Source of the DNA: DATCBF01 sp964401995
Lineage (GTDB): Bacteria; Actinomycetota; Thermoleophilia; Solirubrobacterales; 70-9
Length of the DNA: 64,000 nucleotides
Direction of reading: 5' to 3'
Assembly (NCBI GenBank): GCA_964401995.1
Contig: CAYOAP010000003.1
Span: forward strand, 62,001 to 126,000
The notes beneath the pieces were generated by a model that was given only the letters and a program-made list of their open reading frames with translations, had not been told where the DNA came from and ran no database searches. This document shows, piece after piece, positions 7,032-15,132 of this stretch; the stretch's first letter is position 1, and the number at the start of each line of letters is the position of its first letter. The position numbers and the translations under genes were made by a program.

Positions 7032-8478
7032 GTTCCGGGAGCCGGTCGCATTCGAGGCTCCTACCGCGGATTGGCAGCTGCTTCCGTTCCGGTTCGAGCG
7101 AATCAATGGGCGAGTGCTGCTGACGAACATGGTGGGAGAGCATCTGTTTGTCTCGGGCAAGGATTTCGAGCAGGTCGCCGAAGGGCCACTGCCAGTCGAC
7201 TCGTCTCTCGTGCGCCGACTGCGGGCTAAACATATGATCCGACAGGAGTCCGAGCCGCTGCCCATAGAGCTCCTTGCCCTCAAGGCAAGGACCCGCTATC
7301 GCCGCCTCTCGGAGTTCACTGGGCTACATATCTTCGTCGCCTCGCTGCGCTGTGAGCACTCCTGCCCGTACTGCCAGGTCTCGCGCCAGAGCTCTGACAA
7401 GACCCTCTATGACATGAGTCCGGAGACTGCGGCTCTCGCCCTCGACGCTGCTTTCCGGTCCCCGTCGGCAAATATCAAGATCGAGTTCCAGGGGGGAGAG
7501 CCGCTACTCAACTTCGAGCTGATCGAAGACGTCGTCGCGCGTGCAAAGTCACGCAACGAGGAGGCCGGCAAGAACCTCTCGTTTGTTATTGCCACCAACC
7601 TTGCCTTGCTCGACGAGCGAGTCCTCGATTTCTGCGACGCACACGGCATCTACATCTCAACCTCACTGGACGGGCCCGCCGACCTGCACAACAAGAACCG
7701 ACCTCGGCCCGGGCGCAACAGCTGGGAGCTGGCGACCGAGGGAATTCAGCGGGTTCGTGAGCGACTTGGAATCGATCGTGTGTCAGCCCTGATGACGACC
7801 ACACGCTCAAGCCTCGATCGCGTCAAAGAGATCATCGACTGCTATGTGGAGCAGGGGCTGTCGTCGATGTTTCTCCGCCCCCTTTCCCCCTACGGATTTG
7901 CAATCAAGACAAAGAGCTTTGCTGCCTATGACGTCGATCGATGGCTTCCGTTCTATGAAGAGGGACTCGATTACATCATCGAGTTGAACTCCAAGGGCGT
8001 GCCGATGGTCGAGCAGTACGCGGCGATCATCCTGAAGAAGATGTTCACCAACGACGACCCTGGCTATGTCGATCTGACCTCGCCTTCCGGGATCGGAATA
8101 GGGGCGATTGTCTACAACTACGACGGTGACGTTTACGCGTCTGACGAGGGCCGGATGCTGGCCGAGATGGGAGACACCACATTCCGGCTCGGCAATCTCC
8201 ACGAAGACACATACGAGGAGATCCTTCTTTCGGAAGCACTGCTTCAGCCGCTCGATCAGTCGTTCACCGCGAGCGCTCCAATGTGCTCAGACTGCGCCTT
8301 CGAGCCCTATTGCGGGGCTGATCCCGTTTATCACCATGCGACGAGCGGCGATTACCTGGGTCGCAAGCCGACCTCCGGATTCTGCAAGCGGAACATGGCC
8401 ATCTTCAAGCTCCTGCTCGATCGCTATGAGGGGGACCCCTCGACGCGCGCCCTCTTCCGAACCTGGGCCGGACATTGA
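7024..8478 (+). CDS. hxsB: HxsB, radical SAM/SPASM maturase of the His-Xaa-Ser system
   Basis: A 484-residue radical SAM enzyme. The family-typical N-terminus LLPFRFERINGRVLLTN precedes the SAM-cluster motif CEHSCPYC (C-x3-C-x2-C, about residues 110-117) and the GGEPLL motif. The C-terminus carries extra cysteines in CSDCAFEPYCGADP and a late FCKRN, the pattern of an auxiliary-cluster (SPASM-like) domain. It is expected to modify the HxsA repeats by radical chemistry; the product is not predictable from sequence. Codon use is less G/C-biased than in flanking genes (many ATT, TTT and CAT codons), hinting at acquisition by transfer. It overlaps both hxsD and hxsC. Confidence 0.9.
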   Translation: MSKFREPVAFEAPTADWQLLPFRFERINGRVLLTNMVGEHLFVSGKDFEQVAEGPLPVDSSLVRRLRAKHMIRQESEPLPIELLALKARTRYRRLSEFTGLHIFVASLRCEHSCPYCQVSRQSSDKTLYDMSPETAALALDAAFRSPSANIKIEFQGGEPLLNFELIEDVVARAKSRNEEAGKNLSFVIATNLALLDERVLDFCDAHGIYISTSLDGPADLHNKNRPRPGRNSWELATEGIQRVRERLGIDRVSALMTTTRSSLDRVKEIIDCYVEQGLSSMFLRPLSPYGFAIKTKSFAAYDVDRWLPFYEEGLDYIIELNSKGVPMVEQYAAIILKKMFTNDDPGYVDLTSPSGIGIGAIVYNYDGDVYASDEGRMLAEMGDTTFRLGNLHEDTYEEILLSEALLQPLDQSFTASAPMCSDCAFEPYCGADPVYHHATSGDYLGRKPTSGFCKRNMAIFKLLLDRYEGDPSTRALFRTWAGH

Positions 8479-9668
8479 TCGCGCTGAGCAGCAAATCGCA
8501 GCGGGCAAGGCTGGCCGAGCCACTGCCGCGATCTGTCTGGCGCCTGGTTGACCGGGGAACGCTGACCTCGCAGCGCAACGCCCGCGCCTTCCTCATCACC
8601 GATGAGGCTGCGACCCCAGACGGGTTTGATCTCTATCTAGCGCGCGACGGCCTGCGCCTGCCCCGTGAGCTGGCCAACCTGATTCAGCTGCCGGCTGAGC
8701 TGAATTACCTCAGCGGCGACGATGTGCTCTCGATCGGAGATGACGGCCGGCGCATCCGAGTGCTCTGGCGGCACACCAGCAGGCAGAACAGCATCCTCTT
8801 GACCGAGCGCTGCAACCACTACTGCTTGATGTGCTCGCAGCCGCCCAAGACGGGCAATGACGATCCGCTTCTCGACGACGCCTTTGAGCTGATTCGACTC
8901 CTTCCTCGTGACTCCGAGGAGATCGGCTTCACCGGCGGCGAGCCGACGCTCTACGGCGAGGGTCTGATCGACCTTCTTCGGCTCTGTCGAAGCCTCCACC
9001 CGGAGGCAGCGGTACACGTTCTCTCCAACGGCCGCCGGTTCAGTCATTCAGAGTTTGCCGAATCATGGGCGGCGGTTGACAACCCGAACATGATGGTCGG
9101 GATCCCCCTATACGGGACCGAGCCAGCTCTGCACGACTACGTCGTACAGGCCGAGGGCGCTTTTAACGAGACCGTTCAGGGCATCCTCAATCTTGGCCGG
9201 ATGCGGCAGCGCATTGAGCTGCGGGTTGTGCTGCACAAGCTGACCGCGCCGGTTCTCCCTGAAATTGCCGAGTTCATCGCCCGCAACATCCCGTTTGTCG
9301 ACCAGGTCGCCCTAATGGGGCTGGAGATGATCGGCCTGGCGCGGGCCAACATCCCGAAACTGTGGATCGATCCGAGCGACTATGCCAACGAGCTAGTAGA
9401 GGCAGTCACGATCCTCGACCGCAGCCGCATTCACACAATGATCTACAACCATCAGCTCTGTTTGATTCCTCGCAGCGTGTGGCCTTACACCGTTCGCTCA
9501 ATCAGCGACTGGAAGAACGAGTACCACCCCGAGTGCATGACATGCAGCGTCAAAGACGACTGCGGCGGCTTCTTCTTCTCCGCCAAATACAAGGTCAGCG
9601 ACAGGATCAAGGCGATCCCGGCTGAGACGTCGGCTGAATCGAACCTTCTATCCCTTGCTCAGGTTTGA
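8475..9668 (+). CDS. hxsC: HxsC, second radical SAM maturase of the His-Xaa-Ser system
   Basis: A 397-residue radical SAM protein with the family-specific segment LLTERCNHYCLMCSQPPK, which holds the C-x3-C-x2-C cluster (about residues 113-120), then FTGGEPTLYG. C-terminal cysteines CMTCSVKDDCGG suggest another metal site. Two different radical SAM enzymes working on one repeat peptide is the hallmark of hxs loci. The start overlaps the end of hxsB by four bases, and the next gene begins within its stop codon. Confidence 0.9.
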   Translation: MIALSSKSQRARLAEPLPRSVWRLVDRGTLTSQRNARAFLITDEAATPDGFDLYLARDGLRLPRELANLIQLPAELNYLSGDDVLSIGDDGRRIRVLWRHTSRQNSILLTERCNHYCLMCSQPPKTGNDDPLLDDAFELIRLLPRDSEEIGFTGGEPTLYGEGLIDLLRLCRSLHPEAAVHVLSNGRRFSHSEFAESWAAVDNPNMMVGIPLYGTEPALHDYVVQAEGAFNETVQGILNLGRMRQRIELRVVLHKLTAPVLPEIAEFIARNIPFVDQVALMGLEMIGLARANIPKLWIDPSDYANELVEAVTILDRSRIHTMIYNHQLCLIPRSVWPYTVRSISDWKNEYHPECMTCSVKDDCGGFFFSAKYKVSDRIKAIPAETSAESNLLSLAQV

Positions 9669-10816
9669 CGGCCATCACTGCAGGGAGCGACCCGATTCGC
9701 CGAATCAGCGTTTGGCCGGCGGAGGGCGCGCCCGAAGAGGTGTCCTTGGAGCATCTGTCCGCCGCTGAGGGACTTATCTGGTTTGAGCTGGCTTGCGGCC
9801 TCGAGAATGCTGATGCCACACGCCAGATCTTGGCCGAGCGCTGTCCCGGACTTGACGACCGGATGCTGAAGGATCTGTTGACGCCAGACGAGGAGCCCGA
9901 AGGAGTCTCCTACCCGGGCAGGCAGATCCGGCTCGCGTCATCGTTCAGCGTCAACGCCCGGCGGATCGAGGAAAGCCGTGGCCGCGGCGCCCCTGAAGGA
10001 GTGGGCACCTTGGTCTTCGAGCCGATGGAGCTCTTGGCCAGCACTGATTGGCTGATCACCTGCCGGCACCCGAGTCGCGTTTACCGGGGGCCCGACAAGC
10101 TCAGGGAAGAGCCCGCCCGTGACGACTCAGCTCTGTTCGCCGCGGTTCGGGATTGCCGAATTCGAGGTAAGGGAGGCAACGCTGGTGACCTTGGCGTCTC
10201 GGTGATGCACGAGCTGTCTCTGTCCTACGCAAAGGCGCACCGGGCCCTCTATCGATGGCTGGAGGACTGGGAGCTGAGCCTCTATGTCGAGAACGACCTC
10301 GACAACAGCGATCAGCTGCCCGAGATCTGGGGCCTGATGGCGATGCTGCGGAACTGGCTCAACCCGATCAACAAGGCCGGGCTCCGGGCCGACATTGGCA
10401 AGGCTTGGCTGCCAGCCACCAACCTAGATGCCGTCGTCGAGGTCGATGATCGGGTCGACAAAGCCCTCAGCAGCCTGGCCAGGCTCAGTGAGACCTTGCG
10501 CCAGTCCTTTGGGCTGCTCCACCTTGAGCAAACTGAGAAGCAGAGGCAGCACAGCGAACATAGGCAGCATCTGATCGAGGCGGCCGCGGCAGTCTTCCTC
10601 GTCCCGACCCTGATCGTCGGCTTCTATGGCGCCAACACGTGGGTCCCCGGCCAGGGCAAGCACTCGGGATTTTTGGTGATGGTCATCGCACTGGTTGTGC
10701 TCACCACTCTTTCTCTGTTTGCCGTCCTCTATCTCCAGCGCCGTTCGGCCACTGCCGCTCGCAAGGCTGCCCTTGATAGAGAGCGGCTTCGTAGCGATCT
10801 GCTGCGAGCCAGTTGA
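9665..10816 (+). CDS. CorA-like divalent-metal transporter, part of the hxs operon
   Basis: A 383-residue protein with a large N-terminal cytoplasmic domain, a long helix (about 255-305) and two C-terminal transmembrane helices. The first helix ends in GFYGANTW, a version of the CorA YGMN signature in which Met is replaced by Ala but the Gly and Asn are kept. CorA proteins are pentameric Mg2+/Co2+/Ni2+ channels. The TTG start overlaps the hxsC stop codon by four bases, so it is translationally coupled to the maturase. A metal-related role beside a His-rich secreted peptide is suggestive, but unproved. Confidence 0.8.
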   Translation: MTAITAGSDPIRRISVWPAEGAPEEVSLEHLSAAEGLIWFELACGLENADATRQILAERCPGLDDRMLKDLLTPDEEPEGVSYPGRQIRLASSFSVNARRIEESRGRGAPEGVGTLVFEPMELLASTDWLITCRHPSRVYRGPDKLREEPARDDSALFAAVRDCRIRGKGGNAGDLGVSVMHELSLSYAKAHRALYRWLEDWELSLYVENDLDNSDQLPEIWGLMAMLRNWLNPINKAGLRADIGKAWLPATNLDAVVEVDDRVDKALSSLARLSETLRQSFGLLHLEQTEKQRQHSEHRQHLIEAAAAVFLVPTLIVGFYGANTWVPGQGKHSGFLVMVIALVVLTTLSLFAVLYLQRRSATAARKAALDRERLRSDLLRAS

Positions 10817-10817
10817 C

Positions 10818-11360
10818 TTGAGCGGTCCAGCAAACAGGAGAAGGCGGCTAAGTCGCCTATTTCACCGGGTGCCTACCGTGCTAGGCGTGATCGCATCCGT
10901 TCTCGCGATCGGCGGGGTGGCGATAGGCGTTCTCAGGACTTTGCAGCCGGGTGACAGCGCGCGTGCCCTTCCGGAAGGAGCACAGCTCATCGCATTTCAT
11001 CAGCTCGCCAATCGCATATGCGTGGAGAACGCGCAGGCCATGGACAGAGCATTTCCGGCCGCCAGGTCGCGCAGTGAGCTCTTCGCGTTTCTCGCCCGAG
11101 CCACAAATTGGGGAGTCCGGGATCTGTCGAGCGTCACCCCGCCCCCGAGCATGGCGGAAGCCTTTGCCGATGAGATTTGGAACCGACGCGGAGTCGCAGC
11201 TGACCTCTTGGATCTCCAGCGTGCATTTGAGATCGGCGACAAAGCCGGCCAGGGTCGGGCTAAAGCCAAGCTGGCCACGGCCGAGGCAAAGGGCGACGAG
11301 CTAAATCGATCCCTTGGGCTCGCCAAATGCGCGCCGATCCTGCCGTCGCTCCCGGCATAG
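10818..11360 (+). CDS. small membrane-anchored extracytoplasmic protein at the end of the hxs operon
   Basis: A 180-residue protein with a basic N-terminus, one transmembrane helix (VLGVIASVLAIGGVAIGVLR, about residues 22-41) and a soluble helical domain of about 135 residues outside the membrane. Two cysteines (ICVEN and AKCAP) could pair. No family is recognised. The TTG at 10818, two bases after the CorA-like stop, is the most likely start; an upstream extension would lie inside the previous gene. Position makes it the last gene of the hxs transcript. Confidence 0.6.
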   Translation: MSGPANRRRRLSRLFHRVPTVLGVIASVLAIGGVAIGVLRTLQPGDSARALPEGAQLIAFHQLANRICVENAQAMDRAFPAARSRSELFAFLARATNWGVRDLSSVTPPPSMAEAFADEIWNRRGVAADLLDLQRAFEIGDKAGQGRAKAKLATAEAKGDELNRSLGLAKCAPILPSLPA

Positions 11361-11363
11361 ACT
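11358..11363 (+). promoter_or_regulatory. leaderless-type -10 box
   Basis: TAGACT, seven bases before the ATG at 11371. It overlaps the stop codon of the preceding gene. It supports 11371 as the start and suggests a new transcript begins here. Confidence 0.45.
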
Positions 11364-11370
11364 CGCCTGG

Positions 11371-11625
11371 ATGCTCGGCCCATGCGAAGCTCGCCTCACC
11401 GACGTGCTGTTCGTCTTCGACGGGACGGTTCTTGAGCTGTTCGACCGCGGGCCTAACGGCTCGGCCCGGTTCCATCGCGAATTCCTGCCCGGGATGGCGA
11501 TCGACCGCGGCATCCTCACGATCAACAACCCGGACAAGACCTACAACATCTTTCCCTTCTCCGAGGAGCAGCAGCCGGCCTTGGAAGAGCTGATGGCTTC
11601 CGTCGCCGCTGCCCGCGGCGCTTGA
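11371..11625 (+). CDS. small protein of unknown function (84 aa)
   Basis: An 84-residue soluble protein. The order of hydrophobic strands (TDVLFVFDGTVLELFDRG, FLPGMAIDRGILTINN) followed by a C-terminal helix (EEQQPALEELMASVAAA) resembles a short PH-like beta-barrel plus helix; this is a fold guess, not a family match. The ATG at 11371 is supported by a -10 box seven bases upstream. Its stop overlaps a possible TTG start of the beta-propeller gene, so the two are probably cotranscribed. Confidence 0.55.
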   Translation: MLGPCEARLTDVLFVFDGTVLELFDRGPNGSARFHREFLPGMAIDRGILTINNPDKTYNIFPFSEEQQPALEELMASVAAARGA

Positions 11626-11630
11626 CATCG

Positions 11631-12842
11631 ATGAAGCGGATCGTGAAGCTCCCGCCGGTGCGCTGGAAGCTTGCCCTGATTGCCGCGACGCTGACAGCGT
11701 CTTTCCTCTTCGCCTCATCGGCGCAGGCGTATATCTACTGGGGCGACTCGCAGAACCAGACCCTCGGCCGAGCCAATAACGACGGCAGCGGGGTCAACGA
11801 CAAATTCATTAAGACCGGCGTGTTGCCAGTGGCGGTGGCAGTCGACTCTTCCCACATCTACTGGGCAAACGAGCACGGCGGCTCGATCGGAAGGGCCAAT
11901 ATTGACGGCAGTGGCGTCAACGACAAATTCATCCCCGTCACCGGCGAACCCTCAGGGGTGGCGGTGAATGGCTCTTACATCTTCTGGTCCAACCTCAGCG
12001 GCAGCAAGGTCGGCCGGGCCAAACTCGACGGCACCGAACAGCTGCCCACCCTGATCAGCGCCCAGTCTCCCTGCGGGGTCGCGGTCGACAGCGGACATGT
12101 CTACTGGGCCAGCGTCGGCAGTCCATCTTTTATCGGTCGGGCGAGCTTCAACGGCTCTAACTTGACCCCGAATTGGGTGACGATGAACGCGGCGGGTCCC
12201 TGCGGAGTGGCGGTCAACAGCGCCAACATCTTCTGGGCAGACTCGGGATTCTTCGGGCCAAACGGCACCAATATCGGACGGGCGAACACAAACACTGGCC
12301 TGGGAGTCGATGAGAGCACGATCGGCAGTGCATCGGGGCCATGTGGGGTCGCCCTCGATTCGTCCAATCTCTACTGGGCAAACGCCGGGACCGGCACGAT
12401 CGGGCGAGCCAACACAGATAGCACCGGCGTCAACGAGAACTTCATTGCCACCGGGGCAAACGAGCCCTGCGGCGTCGCCGTGGACGGCCTGGCGCCCCAG
12501 CCGCCGACGCCGCCGGTCGTGGTTCCCCCGACCGCGCCCTCGAGCGCATTCACGTTCGGCAAGCTGAAGCTGGACAAGGCGAGGGGGAGCGGGACTCTGA
12601 CAATCGAAGTAGCGAGCCCGGGAACCGTCTCCTTCAGCGGCAAAGGCATCCGCAAGGGCAAGAGGGCCGCCGCCAAAGCCGGCAAGGTCTCACTCGCCTT
12701 GAAGCCAAACGGCTCGGGTCAGAAAACGCTCGACAGCAGCGGCAAGCTGAGCGTGAAGTTGAAGGTCACCAACACCCCGACCGGGGGCGCCGCCCTGACC
12801 AAGACGAAGTCGGTCACGCTGAAAGAGACGCTGGCAAAGTAA
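11631..12842 (+). CDS. secreted YWTD-type beta-propeller protein
   Basis: A 403-residue secreted protein. After a signal peptide (LALIAATLTASFLFASSAQA) come about six repeats of some 40 residues, each with an aromatic-W pair (IYWG, IYWAN, IFWSN, VYWAS, IFWAD, LYWAN) followed by IGRAN-D-G-V. This is the pattern of LDL-receptor-like propellers. A Pro-rich linker (about 283-300) leads to a C-terminal beta-sandwich rich in Lys and Gly. Such proteins are common surface or binding proteins in soil actinobacteria; the ligand is unknown. ATG at 11631 is preferred to the TTG at 11622. Confidence 0.75.
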   Translation: MKRIVKLPPVRWKLALIAATLTASFLFASSAQAYIYWGDSQNQTLGRANNDGSGVNDKFIKTGVLPVAVAVDSSHIYWANEHGGSIGRANIDGSGVNDKFIPVTGEPSGVAVNGSYIFWSNLSGSKVGRAKLDGTEQLPTLISAQSPCGVAVDSGHVYWASVGSPSFIGRASFNGSNLTPNWVTMNAAGPCGVAVNSANIFWADSGFFGPNGTNIGRANTNTGLGVDESTIGSASGPCGVALDSSNLYWANAGTGTIGRANTDSTGVNENFIATGANEPCGVAVDGLAPQPPTPPVVVPPTAPSSAFTFGKLKLDKARGSGTLTIEVASPGTVSFSGKGIRKGKRAAAKAGKVSLALKPNGSGQKTLDSSGKLSVKLKVTNTPTGGAALTKTKSVTLKETLAK

Positions 12843-12845
12843 GCC

Positions 12846-13286
12846 TCAGCCGCCCTCGGGAGGCTGCGAGCGTTTGGCCGCCTCGCGAATCTGCTCCATC
12901 TGCTCCAGCACCGCCGCTTCGCCGCCGCGGCCGATGCCGGCGTTGGCGGGCGGGGTCCACTCGTTGCCGTTCGGCATCGTGAAGACTGGGTTCTCGGGCA
13001 GGGCGATGCGCTGGGGGTCGGCCGGGTCGACGAGAGCCTCAAAGCGTGCCCCGGGTGAGGTCGGAACCATCTGTTCCTTGCCGCTCAGCTTCAGCTCGGC
13101 CTCGTAGGGCTGCTCCCCCGGCGGCGTCAGCCGCAGACGAACGCTGCGCTTCGCGGAGAGCGACTGGTTGGCGCCAACGCTGCGCTCGGTCACGAACCTG
13201 CCGAACTCGACGCCGAGGATCTCGGCCGGCGCCCGCCGCCAGCTCTGCTCGGCCTCCTCCCGCTTTCGCTTGTCACGACCGAACAT
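12846..13286 (-). CDS. hypothetical soluble protein (146 aa)
   Basis: A 146-residue soluble protein beginning MFGRDKRKREEAEQSWRRAP. A central region looks like a small beta domain (SVRLRLTPPGEQPYEAELKL), and the C-terminal helix EAAVLEQMEQIREAAKRS is likely coiled. No family is recognised. It is five bases downstream of the LapA-like gene on the same strand and is probably cotranscribed. The open frame continues upstream of 13286, but that part is antisense-like and out of step with the LapA-like gene. Confidence 0.6.
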   Translation of the reverse strand: MFGRDKRKREEAEQSWRRAPAEILGVEFGRFVTERSVGANQSLSAKRSVRLRLTPPGEQPYEAELKLSGKEQMVPTSPGARFEALVDPADPQRIALPENPVFTMPNGNEWTPPANAGIGRGGEAAVLEQMEQIREAAKRSQPPEGG

Positions 13287-13291
13287 GCTTC

Positions 13292-13537
13292 CTACTTGCC
13301 CGCAGCAGGGTCGCGTTCGGCGCGGCGGTGGCGGAGGATGACGGGAGCGGCGTAGCCGATCAAGGCACCGACAGCGACAGCCGCCAGCAGGATCACGATC
13401 AGCGGCGCGTCGACGGTGAGGAAGAGCACATCGACCCGAACGCTCTGTGAGTTCTGCAGGGCGATGATCGCGACGAGGGTGGCGAGGCCGCCGATGATCC
13501 AGGCGCGCCAGTTGACCTGCTTGCTCTCTTTCGGCAT
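13292..13537 (-). CDS. LapA-domain small membrane protein
   Basis: An 81-residue protein with two transmembrane helices (about 11-25 and 44-66). The short motif ALQNSQSVRVDVLFLTVDAP between them is typical of the LapA/DUF1049 family. E. coli LapA partners in envelope lipopolysaccharide assembly; in Gram-positive bacteria the role is unknown. A TAGGAT box lies eight bases before its ATG, compatible with near-leaderless transcription. It heads a two-gene operon with the 146-aa protein. Confidence 0.8.
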   Translation of the reverse strand: MPKESKQVNWRAWIIGGLATLVAIIALQNSQSVRVDVLFLTVDAPLIVILLAAVAVGALIGYAAPVILRHRRAERDPAAGK

Positions 13538-13545
13538 CCCGCCTC

Positions 13546-13551
13546 ATCCTA
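13546..13551 (-). promoter_or_regulatory. leaderless-type -10 box for the LapA-like gene
   Basis: TAGGAT on the minus strand, eight bases before the ATG at 13537. Confidence 0.4.
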
Positions 13552-13592
13552 GAGCCGACACTCCGGGGAGACGAGAGGCAGATCAGGCCCCG

Positions 13593-13621
13593 TTGACCAT
13601 CCCCGTTTAGTCGATTAATCT
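13593..13621 (+). promoter_or_regulatory. promoter of the BacA-like gene
   Basis: TTGACC (13593-13598), 17-base spacer, TAATCT (13616-13621). The expected transcript start is near 13628, only about five bases before the ATG at 13633. The alternative TTG at 13621 overlaps the -10 box and is therefore unlikely to be used. Confidence 0.6.
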
Positions 13622-13632
13622 TGTGCGTCGGT

Positions 13633-14286
13633 ATGGGCGCGAGCGGAGAACAGCAGGGGGTCACTTTCGTCACGCTCGGGCCCGAGGGCACCTGCCACGA
13701 GCGCGCGGTTCAGAACTACGCCGCCTTCCAGGGGATCGAGGACTTCGAGATGGTGCTGCTGACCGATTTCTTCGTCGGGCTGGAGATGGTCCGCGAGACG
13801 CCGGGCACGTTTCTCGTCCAGTGCAGCGCCCACCCGAAGGTGCACGAGATCACCGAGAAATACTGGACCGAGGTCTTTGTCGTCGACACCTTCATCTACC
13901 CGACCAAGCACCTGGTCGTGCTGAGCAGGCGCGATGTCGAGCAGCCGCGCTCGCTGGGGATCGTCCCCGCCACCAAGGGCTACGTGAAGGCGGAGCTGGA
14001 GGCCGGCAAGTGGGGTGAGGTGATCGACGTCGCTTCGAAGCCGCTCGTCGCCGAAGGCCTCAGCCGCGGCGACTACGAGGCCGGCCTCACCCATATGGAG
14101 CACTTCGAAGAGCACCCCGAGCTGCTGCGGCTCGACCTCGACATCGGCGAAATCGACACCACCTGGGTCGTCTACGGCAGCGAGAAGCGCTTCGAAGGCG
14201 ACCTGATCGGGATCCCCTCGGCGTCTATATATAAGGACGCCGCCGCCGAACACGAGCCGGTTGGCGCCGCGACCGTGGCCAGCTGA
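13633..14286 (+). CDS. prephenate dehydratase-like/BacA-like protein
   Basis: A 217-residue protein related to the prephenate dehydratase catalytic domain. VTLGPEGTCHERAVQNY near the N-terminus matches the GPEGT substrate loop, and IVPATKGYVKAELE resembles the second lobe. There is no ACT regulatory domain, and at about 217 residues it has the size of BacA-type prephenate decarboxylases of bacilysin-like pathways. No other such pathway gene is adjacent, so the reaction is open. The start is set by the promoter position. Confidence 0.6.
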   Translation: MGASGEQQGVTFVTLGPEGTCHERAVQNYAAFQGIEDFEMVLLTDFFVGLEMVRETPGTFLVQCSAHPKVHEITEKYWTEVFVVDTFIYPTKHLVVLSRRDVEQPRSLGIVPATKGYVKAELEAGKWGEVIDVASKPLVAEGLSRGDYEAGLTHMEHFEEHPELLRLDLDIGEIDTTWVVYGSEKRFEGDLIGIPSASIYKDAAAEHEPVGAATVAS

Positions 14287-14373
14287 ACCTCAGCCGGCGA
14301 GCCTCCGTACCCCCAGACTCACGCGGCCTCGATTCAACGGCCGCTACGCGTATTCGTCCATGAGGAGGCAGAG

Positions 14374-14544
14374 ATGTTGAAGCCGATCATGCGCCTGCCG
14401 GCGATCGCCGCCGTCGCAGTCGCCGTAGCCGTCGGTGGCAATGGGGTGGCGCTTGCCAATCACGGCGCCGACGACCCGGCGGGTCATCACCACCATCACC
14501 ATCACGGCCACCACCATCACCACGAGGGCGTCAACCACCCCTAG
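14374..14544 (+). CDS. tiny secreted poly-histidine peptide (56 aa)
   Basis: A 56-residue open frame with a strong ribosome site (GAGGAGGCAGAG just before ATG). The N-terminus is a signal peptide (MLKPIMRLPAIAAVAVAVAV, cleavage near ALA-N). The mature part of about 27 residues contains seven consecutive His, a Gly, then five more His, ending GVNHP. The mature peptide probably binds Zn, Ni or Cu outside the membrane. It is separate from the hxs system, since no His-Xaa-Ser spacing is present. No family is recognised. Confidence 0.65.
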   Translation: MLKPIMRLPAIAAVAVAVAVGGNGVALANHGADDPAGHHHHHHHGHHHHHEGVNHP

Positions 14545-14553
14545 CGCTGACGT

Positions 14554-15120
14554 TCAGCTCGCGGGCTCGTAGACCAGGATGGCGATCCCGTCGCCGACCG
14601 TCTGCGAGCTCGTGAGCTTCAGCGATGTCGTCTCCTCGGCGGGGCCGAAGAGGCGCTTGCCGCTGCCGAGCACCACCGGGAAGACCATCAGCCGCAGCTC
14701 GTCGACCAGGCCGTGCTCAAGCAGAGCCTGGACCAGCTGGGCGCTGCCGTGGACGACGATGTCGCCGCCCGGCGCCTGCTTCAGCTTCGAGACCTCCGCA
14801 ACCAGGTCGCCGTCGAGCACGGTCGTGTTGTTCCACTCGCCCTCGCCCAGGGTCGAGGAGACGACGTACTTCGGCATCCCGTTGAACTTGTCGGCGAACT
14901 CACCCTCCATCGAGGGCCAGGCGGCGGCGAAGCCTTCGTAGGTCTTGCGGCCGAGCAGCAGCGCCTCGGAGGCCATCGTCTCCTCGAGCTTGAACTTGTC
15001 GCCCTCCTCGCCACGGCTGATCTCGAAGGTCCAGCCACCGTGCTTGAACTCCTCACCCCCGCCCGGCGCCTCGATCACGCCGTCCAGCGATACGAACTCG
15101 GTCACCACGATCCTGCCCAT
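14554..15120 (-). CDS. dihydrofolate reductase-family (RibD C-terminal-like) protein
   Basis: A 188-residue protein of the DHFR/RibD-C fold. It starts GRIVVTEFVSLDGVIEAPG, has LLLGRKTYEGFAAAWP in the nucleotide-binding region, and GGDIVVHGSAQLVQALLEHGLVDELRLMV in the C-terminal half. These proteins are probable NADPH-dependent reductases, usually of unknown substrate, and are common in soil actinobacteria. A good ribosome site (GAGGAGGGG) precedes the ATG. It follows the large secreted-protein gene on the same strand with a 12-base gap. Confidence 0.85.
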   Translation of the reverse strand: MGRIVVTEFVSLDGVIEAPGGGEEFKHGGWTFEISRGEEGDKFKLEETMASEALLLGRKTYEGFAAAWPSMEGEFADKFNGMPKYVVSSTLGEGEWNNTTVLDGDLVAEVSKLKQAPGGDIVVHGSAQLVQALLEHGLVDELRLMVFPVVLGSGKRLFGPAEETTSLKLTSSQTVGDGIAILVYEPAS

Positions 15121-15132
15121 CTCGACCCCTCC

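Noticed and set aside
13287..13691. Upstream extension of the 146-aa gene
   Set aside because: It runs across the LapA-like gene in another frame and reads as Arg/His-rich noise; MFGRDKRK at 13286 is a sensible start.
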